DNA of 64,000 nt from Rostratula benghalensis (lineage: Eukaryota > Chordata > Aves > Charadriiformes > Rostratulidae): NCBI GenBank assembly GCA_013399305.1, contig VXAI01000021.1, positions 4,760,171-4,824,170 of the forward strand, read 5' to 3'. Made by a program: the position numbers and the translations under genes. Positions within the stretch are counted from its first letter, which is position 1; each line of letters starts with the position of its first letter. This document shows, piece after piece, positions 44,390 through 57,100 of the stretch. The notes beneath the pieces were generated by a model, which searched no databases, was not told the DNA's origin, and saw nothing but the letters and a program-made list of their open reading frames with translations.

Positions 44390-47300
44390 CTGTTTTGTCT
44401 GGAAATTATAAACTCTGTATTATTTGATCAGTATTGAGTGTCTGGCAGGGGTACTTTGATACTCTAAGAAAGTGGGAGTGTATAGTAGCTTAAACATTTA
44501 CAGTAATGCATAGTCCTAAGCTGTGTGAATGTGTGATCATGACTCTTAAAATACTCTGGTATACCTAGGAAAATATAGTTATTTGACAACTAAATCAGGG
44601 ACTGTATGTACGTGGTTGGTTCAGCAATATAATCACTTGGCACAGACAAGCTTGTAATATCAGAAAAGAGATTGTCAAAATTCACTGTTTTCCAGCAAGC
44701 ATTAGAACCTTAAACTTTGTTTTGGAAATGCTTTCCTGACAGCATTATTATGAGTAACATCACATTGCTAGTGGTGGTCTTATTTTCTAGTTAATACAGG
44801 AAAGACAGCCAAATGGAATATTAAAGCTGTAGCAGCGTGAGCAGTATTTTCAGTGTGTACAGCCATTACCCACATGTGTAAACTGATTATGATTTTGCAG
44901 TGAATTGAACCAAGTGAGGAATTGTGGAAAAGAAAAAAAATAGTGAGTTATGGTCAGGTCAGGATGTGGAAGTGAGTTAACACCATTTGGCTACTAAATG
45001 TTAGGCAAATTAGCAACTGATTAAAACATATAACCATTAGATTGAAAATATTTTTTGCTGAATCTGTTAAGCATTAATTCTGAATTTGTTAAATGTTGCA
45101 AGCAGTTAATTCTACAGAAGAATCTCCAGAGCCAACCCTACCCTTCCACTTGGCAGAAAGTCCTGCTGCTGAAGGTAAACAGCTGTGTCCTGCTCCAGTA
45201 GGACAGAAGCAAACTGAGTTACTATCCTGAATACTGAGTCCCAAAACTTTTAAGACCTCCGTGATGAGAGCACCTATGTTCCACTCTCAATAAGAGCAGG
45301 AAGGAGCACACATGTAAATTCTGGAATGAAGGAGTCTAGGCTGCTGGTTTTTATCTGTTAGCTAAACAATAGCCCTAGAAGTACAATGCAAAAACTGAGC
45401 GAATAAATTACTTTCATATAAAAATGAAAATAGTCATGTAAATAAACCTCTTCCTCTACTACTGCTACTTTTTGCCAGTTTTGGTCTTTTCTTACAAATG
45501 TTAGGTTCACTTTTCATTCCAATCCTGTCCTTAAGCTTCGGTGCCCCAAGGCAGTAGTTTGTTCATGTGTAATATGCAGCAGATACCTTAACTGCTAGAA
45601 CTTTACACTGATGCAGCCGTACAGTTCTGAATTTTTAGTACATAAAAATCATAAAAGCAATAGAAATCTGCTGGCATTAATTATTTTTTTAAGCTGTTAG
45701 CCATCAAAGCTGTGCTGTATCTAACAGTACTGAAGTCTGTGTTACTGTACTCCAGTGTGCATGCCCCTAGTACAGACAAGTCTGACACCTGCTGAAGTCA
45801 TGTATTTTGTTAAATATTCTAGATTTGAAATAAGTGCTTTCCAAAGTTATGGCATGTTTATTTTAGTATTTTCTCATAGGCACATGCCTGACACTTCTTA
45901 CATACAATAGGAAAAAGAAAATGGTCTTAGATAAGAGAGGCTGTTGCCATGAGTTTGTCTGAGTGGCAGAAAAAAAATCTGAGAAGTAGCTTCTGAAGGC
46001 TCCAATTTCCTTGTACATTTCTGTAAGCATCAAATATGGTCATGTGTTTGTTTTGCATGTTATGAAATCCCTTTTTTGATTTTACCATTATTATTTTGCT
46101 TTTTAATGAAAGCTCTGACTGGTGCATCACATGATACCAGCAAGAGCTGAAGCTCTGGATGTGCAGGTCTGCCTTGATAATGGAGTTATGTCTCTACATG
46201 ATCTGACAGCAGTTGCATTGCCATCTCTGAAGTTGTGCCAGATTCACAGGGATATAGTAGAGAGAATCAGATTCTGATCTTAATTGTTCAGCACTTCATA
46301 ATTTGGGGAGGCTGTTGGGAGAAGAGCATAGGATTATGTGGTACGTGCTCTCTTGTGAAACTCCACAGGTATCACCACGCTGTTTGGGTATTGCGTGGGG
46401 GTGTCTTTTATTCTCCAATCACTTTAAGCCAAACCAAGAGAGAAGAAAATCCTAGGACTCCAGTGAATGGTTTAATTTGTTCACAGACATTGTGATTAGT
46501 AGGACACTAACAGAGGTTGTCATAGCTGTGTGTATACTGACTGTTGTGATGGAGATGGATTTGCTGCCCACAGCCAAGATAAGGATGTTTTTGGAAAAGG
46601 AGGATGACTTCCACTATCTGTTAGCCAAGCCCTGTTTCAGCCACAATCTGCTATCCTCCTTGGAGAACAGAAAAACATCCTGGCATGTGCAGATGTCCAT
46701 ATTTCCTGTGACTTTCAGTCAGCTGGGAGGGGTGCATAATTTAACTTTGTTTAGGATAGCTTCTGCTGTCAGAACTTTATACAAGGGCATGAGAACACCT
46801 CTTCAGCAGAAGCTGCCGTAACTTTAGGATTCAGTTTCCACTTGTCACGCTTGTCAACAGCTCTCCTGCTGAGTTGGTCTTGTACACAAGGCCCCATTGG
46901 TGCTGTGCATTTTTTTTAGTAGCCTGAACACTAGAAAAAGTTAGATGCACGTTTCATGTCTGTACTTCAGAGATTAAATTCTATTGTTTTATATATATGT
47001 ATATCTCCTAGGGAGTTTTGGGTAGGCTTTGCTCAGTAGCTTGGATAATAGACTAATCATAGTTCACAGCACCTCTTTCTAAGGACTAACTGAGTTTTTC
47101 TGTCTGCCTCTGTGTGCAGACAGGATTCTCAAATGATGTCGTTTGAAAGCGGTGGTCTGCTGGTCTTCAGCAGCTCCTGTGTTGTCAGTTCCCGTGTCAC
47201 TGCTTAAAAAACCTGTAATTGTGAAAACTACCACAACCACTTACAGGGAAGGAAAATAGGAGGAAAGTTGATGTATTATCATGGTTTCCATGAGGATTGG

Positions 47301-50300
47301 CAATTATGAGAAAATAAGAGAGCTCAGAGCCACAGGTGCACCACTGTTCACTTTGCAAATTTCTGGCTTAAGGAGAACAGGAACTCTTAAGTAATTGCTA
47401 TTGAAGTTTGATCAACACAAGAAGGGTGCAATAAATTTGCTAAATGGAAACATTTTTAGACCAGAGAGCTGTTCTACATATACAAATAACATCTTAAAGA
47501 CCCTATCCTACTTTAGGATTCACTTACAACTTTTTCATTGCAGCACAGCTTAGTAAAAGCTGGTGTACCACTGGCGATGCTGTGTTCTAAGCTTTGTACA
47601 TCTGTTTTCTGAGCAGCACTAAGTATGTATTGCATACTCTGTGCCGGAGTAAGGTAATGTCATTCCACAACTCTGACTTCAGAACCTTGGGTAGGAACGG
47701 GAATAAATTCCCAGTAGTTATAAATGGAGCAGGAAATCTTGCTGCTTTTCCATCAGAAGTTTTTTGAAAGTCATTGCATGGTGCAGTTCTGGCATAACAG
47801 GAAGCTGGTTTCTCCCAGCTCCTGCTTCTACCGTAGAGCTGCTGCAAGTTAGGGCCAGATTTCTGTACTTGAGGCCCAATGAGGATTTTTATTTCTGTCC
47901 TATTTAGATGATACACGAGCAGAAGGAATGTTTATCTGATGACAGGCATGATATAGGCAATGCTGTGTTATCTAGAAGTGGAAAGGGTCATCCCAAGAAA
48001 ACATGAAGGTGAGTAATACAAAACAGAAGTAAATCAGACCATAGGGGAACCCAGATTGTATATTGAGATTTAAAAAGATTTGTAAGTGGTTGCTGTAGGG
48101 ACACCTTTATACAGCTCTCAGAAATGTGAAACCTCTTGTGAGGGGTGTGTGTTCTGCATCATGAACTTTTTGGCACAGACCTGCAGCTGGAGTGTTGAGG
48201 AGACACCCAGCCAGTTAATCCCCATCCCGTGCAATCCATATAGTAGTACCTATCAGCTGCACCCCATCACAAATTAAGGTAGTTTATAAAGTTTTCATGT
48301 GTTGCTACACCAGGGGGTGCTGTCTCACAGCTGTTAATAAATTTTGATAGAGTTTCTTAAAAAGTATTAAGAGGAAGAAAGTAAAGGATGTGCTGCACAT
48401 TTTGTCATAAAAGCGATACAGGGTAATTTTGGCCTACTCTTGGGGTCACTTTGAGTTGTTTTTCATATGTTTTGAGGTTGCCTAGCTATGTATAACCAGA
48501 GCAGGATGATGCTGACAGCTCAGATTACTAATATAGTACATCTGTTTCAGCACGGCTTTTTCTCTAGGGATTTTACTTTTCTAAAGCATAATAAGATAGG
48601 TTTGGCTACGTATAACTTTCCTAGGGAGGATCTCCTGTTTGAAAGGCATGGTAATGAGCTCATTAAGAGAGGGATGTAGGTGAAATACAGGAAATTGCAA
48701 CTGTGACTTGTACATTTTTTTGTTTGAGCAAAACCATAAATAGCCATCTTAATTCACTAGATATTTCTCCTGATTTTTTTTGTGTGTGTGTATTCTGTGG
48801 TTGGTAATTTAACCTTTTCCAAACTCTGTGTATCATTTTTGGATTGCATCAGGGCAGTATATTTCATCTCAATGATCCACAGTTGTCAAGAATACAATGG
48901 AGTTGCTAGCAAAAATGTGATTTCTATTGTTTTGAAAGATCACCATCATTCTCACAGCTATAGATTGTACAGATTTTAAAATTGAGTTATATGGATTATA
49001 TGAGTTCTATGGATCAGAAACAGTTATTTTACATAGGTATAAAAGCTGCAGTTTATGTGGCTTGCAAGTCTCTATTTTACTATTTCACTGGAATTTCACT
49101 GGAATTTTAGGGGAAGTAGAACAACTTAAGACTGTTGTTGTCCTGGCCTTGACACAAGAACAGAATAGTGAGTCTCAGTGTTCCTACATCTTATTCACTG
49201 TGTTTTTCGGGCTTGAAGTTTCATGTTTTCTGTGTCATATCTGATCAAAGGTCTAGTCTTTCACAGCAGGTGGTCACACTAGCATCTTTTCATTAAAAAT
49301 GCGGTCTCTTCTTTTTCTAGAGTCTTATAATACCACAGAATTGTAAGAATTTTATCATGCTTCTGATTTTATTTACTTCCAAAGTTTGGAAATGCTGTTT
49401 AACTTCTGTGTTTAGAAAGATTAGGAAACCATTTGCTTCTACAGGAAAGATCATTTGAATCTCAAAATACAGTGTTGAGTTTTTAATCTGATATTTTAGA
49501 GTAACTTTGCTGTTACTTATGTTCAGACACGAGAATGAAGAATTGTTTCTACTGAGTTGTCCTTAAGGCTATACATTAATAAAATATTCTCATATAATGT
49601 GTAGAAACTTCACTGTAGAAGAAATTCCCCATGACCTTTACTTTTTTCCTTCCTTGATTTTTAGATATTTATGTTGCTTACAACTGTAGATCTCATGTGC
49701 AGTCCAAAACTAGTATGACGTGGTGCACAGGCATCCCTGCTTTTAATTGTTCTTCAGATTAATTTCTGTCATTCTTTCCAATATCCATTGAGGTCAGTGA
49801 TGCTAAGTGGCCAGTTTCCCCTTTGAGCTGTGCCTGCTGAATCACATGAAGGGGTTGGTTGTTATGCAGAAGCACATACCGTGTAGCAGTAGGTTCTTTT
49901 TTGAAGCCAGGAACAGTGAACGAAGGGTGTGGGCGTGTATAAGCCCCTGCAGACTCTGGAGGGGTATCACTGTCACTTCAGGGGTATTCTGGCTTGTTGC
50001 AGAGAACTCAACCTGTAAAACAGGAAAGCAGGGCCTGTGGGCACAGTGAAAATCCACTGGGTTCATTAGTTTTAATAGCGTAGTGCATGGTTTTAGTTGT
50101 GAATCTGCTTTGCTTCTGTAGCTGTAGTCTTGTGGTACACACCTGAACTTAGAGCAGTTCTCTTCCCGGTGGGATCTGGGCTGAAGTTGTGAAGCAGAGC
50201 ACTGTCTCGGTGCTTCACTTGTCATGTGTCTGTGAGGACCTCCAGCCATTAGCTCTGTGTGATGTGCACCAGGGACTGGGACCTGGTGCTTAGCTTAATT

Positions 50301-52739
50301 TCTAGTTAGGATGGAGCCTGGACACGCAGTACCAGAGTGACAACCAAATTAAAGTTGATCCCCAAGCTTCATCTTTGTCACTCCTACCTCATTCGGTGGC
50401 TGCTGGCAGAGAAGTACCTGCCTGCTCTAGGCATTATCCCACGCTCTGAGATCTTTCAGGCTGTTCCTGTGCCTGTCAGTAGGAGGCCACTACATGATGA
50501 GACATCGTGTCACAAAGCCCAAATGTACAGTTCTTTGTACCAGATGGCAGTTATGCTCTGGGGCTTCCATCTATTATATCTTAAGCAGCAGCTCTGCTTG
50601 TTTACAATATTCTAATATCTGAAAACTGCAACTTGAAACGCTCCACTTAATTTACTGTGTGTTGTGCACGGATTTCATACCAGGCTGGAAGGCAAGTGTC
50701 CCAGTTCATTTGGTTAGTGCAGCTGATGTTGTCACCGGGTAGAAAGTGATGGCATTCACTGGCTCCTTACAGTTGGATCCATATAGACATGTATTATTTT
50801 CCTAAGGAGAAAGACTGATAATTCTTCTTCTACAGTAGCAATGGGTCTTTGTTGTCCTGAAGGATCCTGAAGGATCCTGTAGCTCACCCTTCACCCCTAC
50901 TTGAGCTACTGGGGAGAAGAAAAAGACACTTGAATCTGTAACTGGTGGCACATGGAGCAAAGTGCCTATTGCTGGCTGACTGGGACTGTCTGCATGGTCC
51001 TGCAGTGTGCCTTGGGAGGGTCCCACTGACTGCACCGCATCCTAAAACCCATGTTTCTGGTACATCCAGTCTTCCCCAGTTTATCAGGTTGTATTCAGAC
51101 AGGTGTTAACCTGCTCAGGCAGCACCTACCTGCCAGTAAAAACCCCGTTGTAGGAGCGTTTGATGTAGGCGATTGACAAGACTGCGATTTTGTTTCTTAC
51201 AGTTTACTTACATAATTGTGTCCATCATGGAAGCATTTTCTCAGATTAGCAGGAATTGCCTTGGATTCCTATATGAGATTTTTTTTAATGCCATATTAAA
51301 CTTTCTTTTATAAAGGTGCAAGAAAATAAGCTATTAAAACCTGAAGGTGTTTGACCTGTCGATGCTTTAGTGCTTGTATTTTAAAGCACGTAATGCTGTG
51401 TTAGTGCTGCTTTAACAAGGGAGGGGATAAATCCAGGGTCTGTGTGCCTGCTCCATAAGTAGGAACAGGTGTTTTTTTTCCTACGCCTGTTCTCACTTAC
51501 ACTTCAGGCGCACAAGTTCAGCAGTGATACTATATCCAGCCTTAATAAATGTGAACGTTGCCGTAGTAACACTGTCACTTTGAGAGAGGTATGGAATGCC
51601 AAAGAAACCTGTTCTCGCAGCATGCAGATGCTAAAAGCAGATGAAGACATTTATCAGTTAATCAGTTAAGCTTATTATTTATGGAAAATACAGATCATGT
51701 GAGACTATGGAATGCGTTTGTTAATTAAGTGAAAATTCAGGAATTGTGTGTGTTCCAGCTAATTCCTCATGTGTTACTGTAGAGCATGAAGAGACAAGCC
51801 CTAAAACAAATATATACTTATATTTCTGGAAGCATAAAGTAGTGTACTCGCTTCCCGAGTTAGATATATTAAAGCACATAAATAATGAAGCTGCAGATCT
51901 TGTTTAACCTTTGATTTTTTGTTACCACTGTATTTCTGCATTACCAGTTTTCTTATTAGGGTTTGTAAATGGGGCAACCATGTTTTCTAAAGCTTGTAAT
52001 TGATGTTTATAGCAGTATTTAATAGATGGTGCATAGGAGTAAGTCTTGAAAATGACACCAATTTCCACAATTTTTGTCATATGTTCAGGAAATCACCTTA
52101 GAGCCTCCTTTTCATAGCTGTGGAGATCTGCTGCCACCTTTGTGAAGTGTTGTGAGATCTGTTGATGAAAAGTTCTGTACAAAAGCTCAGTTGCTGTTCT
52201 GCCTCTGAAAACCTGGTCAACAGCCCCAACTTTCGTCCTAGTCAATAAATGGCCAAGTAACTGTAATGAGTGGCTGATGATGTGGAGCCTGTGGAGGTGG
52301 ATCTACCTGCAGATCAAAAAGAACCAATGGAAATGGATTTGCCTCCAGCATGGCTCTCCTGGTACAACTACACCATGCCCCGGCTCCCCTCTGTGATGTT
52401 ACAGGAGACCATTAGCTGGGAGGCCCAGCCTGTGTGCCTGGCCACACTGCAGGCTCATTCATACCATCTCCTGCCATCAGCAGTTACTGTATTGATTGCC
52501 ATGGATTCTTTCCCATCCCCTATCTCCTCCCTCCAGTTAGAAAAAAAAGAACCAAAACAAACCAATTACCAGTACAAATGCTTTTCCCCTCTCTTGTTTG
52601 GTACTTTGGTGGCTGCATCTGACTCGTCTGTTCCAGGAAAGACACACGTGTGGGGTGTGGGCCCAGCCCAAACCCTTTGAGGTGGGAGACCAGGGCCCGC
52701 AGCACACAAGGGCACGCTGAGGGAACTGTCTCTGGTCAT
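44390..52739. other. intergenic DNA downstream of COPB1
   Basis: No exon, RNA gene or mobile element is firmly recognised. Small ORFs of 60-135 codons occur on both strands (for example 47,587-47,916 and 49,842-50,249 on the minus strand) without family motifs. A short TG repeat lies near 48,780, and 11-base tandem duplications occur at 49,083-49,104 and about 50,857-50,879. A 136-codon + strand ORF at 52,270-52,680 lies next to the CR1 block and is discussed as a finding. Confidence 0.5.
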
Positions 52740-52749
52740 GAAGGTGGTG

Positions 52750-52846
52750 AGAAATTGGAGCCCAGAGAAACTGTGAATGCCCCATTCCTGAAAGTTTTAA
52801 TGGGCACCCTGGCTGGGGCTTTGAGCAACCCAATCCAGTGAAAGAT
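52750..52846 (+). mobile_element. CR1 3' UTR fragment, truncated
   Basis: Wording such as GTGAATGCCCCATTCCTGAA, GGGGCTTTGAGCAACCCAAT and CCAGTGAAAGATA matches the CR1 3' UTR but stops before the usual tail. It abuts a second CR1 directly, so it was probably interrupted or recombined by that copy. Confidence 0.7.
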
Positions 52847-52849
52847 ACC

Positions 52850-54142
52850 TGTCAGCCTCACCTCTGTGCCTGGAAAGGTTATGGAACAGATCCTCCTTGA
52901 AGCTGTGTCACTTGGAGGGTATGGTGGCGATTCAAGACAGCCAACATGGTTTCACCAATGGTTAGTCCTGTACAACCAAGTGGCCTTCTGTATTGGAGTG
53001 ACTACATCAGTGGACAAGGGAAGGGCTGTGGATGCCATCTATCTGGACTTCTATAAGGCCTTTGGCCTTTGACACAGTCATGTCATACGCACACACACAC
53101 ACACACACCCTGAACTGGACAGATATGCATTTGATGGGTGGACTGTTCAATGATGAGGAAGTGAGTGGATGGTGGCATCCATAGAGTAGTGGTTAATGGC
53201 TCAGTGTCTGGATGGAGATCTGTGACAAGTGGTATCCTTCAGGGGTCTGTATGGGGACTGCTACTGTTTAATAGCTTCATTGGTGACATAGTGGGATTGA
53301 GTGCACCCTCAGCAGATTTGCAGATGCCTCCAAGCTGCGTGGTGCAGTTGACATGCCTGAAGGATGGGATGCCATCCAGAAGGACCTAGACACGCCTGAG
53401 AAGTGGGCCATTGTGAACCTCATGAGGTTCACCAAGGCCAAGTGTGATGTCCTGCACGTGGGTATGGGCAAAGCCTGGTATCAAGACAAGCTGGCAGATT
53501 CAGGGATTCAGCAACCTGGACGTGAGCTGGTAATGTGCCTCCAGGGCTGCATCCAAAGTAATATGGCCAGCATGTTAAGGGAGGTGATTCTGCCCCTCTA
53601 CTCTGCTCTGGTGAGACCCCACCTGGACAACTGCATCCAGCAACAGAGCCCTCAGCACAGGAAAAACATAAACCTGTTGGAGAGGTCCAGAAGAGGGCCA
53701 CAAAAACAATCAGAGGGATAGAATGCCTGTCCTGTGAGGACAGGCTGAGAGAGCTGGAGTTAAGACTGGAGAAGAGAAGGCTTTGGGGAGACCTTATTGC
53801 TGCCTTTCAATACATAAAGCGGTCTTCTAAGAAAGATGGGGACAAACTTTTTAATAGGGCCTGTAGCGATAAGGCAGAGGGTAATGGGTTTAAACTGAAA
53901 GAGGCTAGATTCAGACTAGATATAAGGAAGAAATATTTTATGACAAAGATGGTGAAACACTGGCACAGGTTGCCCAGAGAGGTGGTAGATGCCTCATCCT
54001 TGGAAACATTCACGGTGATGGTGGATGGGACTCCATGCAACCTGCTCTACTGGAAGATGACCCTGATTGCTGCAGAGGGGTTGGACTAGATGACCTTGAA
54101 CTGTCCTTACCAACCCAACCTATTCTATAATTCTCTGATTCA
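52850..54142 (+). mobile_element. CR1 LINE, partial ORF2 plus 3' end, decayed
   Basis: About 1.3 kb of CR1 reads in shifted frames. Reverse-transcriptase remnants include PGKVMEQILLEA, the motif-A region YLDFYKAF, QGSVWGLLLFNSFI, then NLMRFTKAKCDVLHVG and [18 protein letters not shown]. The 3' UTR follows, ending near CCTATTCTATAATTCTCTGATTC. Frameshifts, stops and a missing conserved YADD-type motif show that it is dead. A (CA)n tract interrupts it at 53,090-53,108. Confidence 0.92.
53090..53108 (+). repeat. (CA)n microsatellite inside the CR1
   Basis: Nine and a half CA units lie within the decayed CR1, just after the region for RT motif A, adding to the loss of frame. Confidence 0.95.
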
Positions 54143-57100
54143 GTATGTTGCATTAAGTTTCAGTTGTTTCAGACTGCACAAACCTAAGCTGATTTAGAGA
54201 AGTCTAGAGGATCAAATCTTGCAAGAGAATCTGCAAATGGATGTCTACTTTAATCAAGGGAAGACAGGAGGGCTTTTGTAGTCATTGAAAATGGGAAGAG
54301 TGGTGGAGCTGAGTCTTCCTTCAAAGAATTCCTAAAGGACCCTTGAAAAGTCTAGCTGATTCTGCTTGGTTAGATTATGAAAAACATTTTGGGGAAATTG
54401 CTTTATTCAGCTTTGTGTGAGCCTATCTTATAACTATCTTCATATAAAATGTTAGTAACCAGAATGGCTCAGGAATCCTTTCGTGGCACTCTCCTCTGCT
54501 AATTAAGTACCCAAATCTTTCTGAAGCAAGAGAATGCGTATTTTGTGAGCCTAGAATATGTTGTGCCTGATCACTGCAGTTATTTGGATTCCAGGTGTAG
54601 CTCTTGAACTTCATGTTTTGCAGTGTACAGTGGATTTCAAAATAGCCTAGAATTGCATTTAATTTATTGGGAGCTTGGAAATGCAATAACATGTAAAGAA
54701 AAATGACACAGTATGCTAAACTCCTAGGAGTGCTTATTTGCAAAGGCTTCTGCGCTAAACCACTCCTGCCCTGAGTGTGAATGACAGTGACAACAGAGTT
54801 CTGTTGTGGAGTGGGTCTGTGTCACGTGATAGAAGTTTTCCTGGGTGATGTAAGTGATGCAGGTATTACAATCACTTGTCTGTTCATGTCTTTTGATGAC
54901 AGTCTTAAAGGTGGTATAGCTCTAACGTTATAGATAATCATATGATGTTCAGTCATCTGAAAAGTATGTTGAAGTGGTGCCGTTCGCATAGATGGGCTCC
55001 ATGTAACCATTACAGCTGAACTGCGTAGATTGCCCAACAGCAATCCAATGCGTTTTTGTTTGATTGCTCTATCTATGGTGTGTTCCTCAGGCTGAAATAA
55101 ATTCCAGTGCTTATGACTTTGAAGTTCCACTAAACCTCAGTTTTCATAAGTTGAAGAGCTACTTAAAGATACAGGTCTTGTCTTAGTTCTTTCCATGCAA
55201 ATTTCAAGTACAGGATGAAAACAGGATCTGAGCTTGAGAATAACTGACTGATGATCATCTCTGTCATCCAGAAAATAAAACCTCATGTACAGTTACACTG
55301 CAATGTCAGCAATGCTGTAACTGAGCATAAATTCAAGTTTCTTCAGTGCTACATTTGGGACTAGTACATCAGATCTTTGATAAGGCAGACAGGGAAGGTT
55401 GCCATATGCTAGAGGTTGGTCCTGAAGTGGCAAGGAAGCTTGCTGGTGTCCCAGTCAGAGCCAACTTAGAGCTTCTTAGAAACATAAGCAAGACAGAATC
55501 TTGAAACCTGGAGCCCGAGGGACTCAGCCCTGGCTGGGGCTGGGCTGATGCTCCCCACAAGAGAAGGACCAGGAGGAATGGATCTGAGAACAATGGGTGG
55601 GTCGTAAAAGGCTTGCCCTCTAATGCATTAATTGTAATATCTGTGGGCCAGGTACTACCCTGGCTGTAATAGCAGCTAGTGCCAGAGCCTTAGGGGATAT
55701 CTTTAGAACTCACCTTTGGTACCACTTGCAAATTTGCTAAAGAGGGTTATTGCAGGGCTGAATTTTAAATGGATAAGATTGATTTGTTTTAGGAGTGTGC
55801 TTCAGGAGAGTATAATGGTTCATTTTATCTGGACAACCTGTTTCTAGATGAAAGCATTGCAGCCCTCGTCTATAGGAGATTAGAGGTCCCTGCCAAGGAC
55901 TGTGTTGCATTTTCAACACCAGATACTGCACATTTACTTCCACAAATGTTCACAACTGTACATAATGTACCAATATGTAGCTGAGAGAAGGGCGGTCCTT
56001 GGTTCTCCTACACCAGTAAAACCCCCACAGGGCAGTTTAATTCCCCATCTGTACACAGGCTCACATACTCTCATAGCATCTGAAGCTTTTGAAAAGGATC
56101 TATTATTCTAAATTCCTTGAAAACTTCCTGAAAATTAAAAATCAATCAATTTTCTTGATCTCTGTCAAGACAATAATGGAAATACCTTTTGTACCCAAAG
56201 TGAAGGACTCTGAGAGGAGACAAATGCAGTCATTTACACTGGCAGGCTTATTCTCTGCCTGACCTCACCTCAGCAGCATTTTGAAAGTGTGGGTGCATTA
56301 TTTTGTTCAGGTGAATCATTCCAAATTACCGTTCGGCTGAAAGAGTTTATCAAAAACTAATGGGATTTTGCAAAAGAAATCAATCACAATCCTTCATCTA
56401 GCAGACTGCTGGGAGATTAAATGAGTCTCTAAGATATTTATTAACTTCTGTTGGTAGCTCTGGCTATAAGAAAGGAATGTGCTTTGAACTTTTCTAAAGG
56501 GAGCTCTCTTTACTTATCAGTGAGGAGACTTAATGCACAATGAAAATGCTAATCATCCAGTTGTTTCCTGCTTATAGTAGTGTTTATAATGACAAAATAT
56601 TATTTTGAATAACAAAATCAATTTTTCTAAGAATAATTTTCAAAAAATATCGGGTTTTAGAAAATTCCTTAGAATACTATGTTCTTAATAATTAGTCTTT
56701 TCTAGCATCTCAGAACACTTGTGGATGCCTAGTCCCTGAGGGTAAGCAGAAGGGTTTCTCATGTAGTTGCTCAGCGATGGACTTGGAAGAAGAAAATAGC
56801 ATCTATGATGCTCATCCTTCTCTTAAGGTTTATCAAGCAGATAGAGTACACCATCAAGTTTTCATGCCAGATGTTATTATTCATTAGAAGCAAGTGTATA
56901 TTTAATCCTGTAAGGTAGGAGTGCTAAGTAGGCAGGATTGAGTTCACACATATGAAATATTGCGTTCTTTAATAATGCTGAAACAGGTTAATGCTTATTC
57001 TCTGCTTTTGTATCTGCATGTCAAAGCGTGAACACAAATCAAAATTATTGTTGGTATGGATCAGTCACAGGTGCAAACTAAGCAGCAAAGGGGAACTTGC

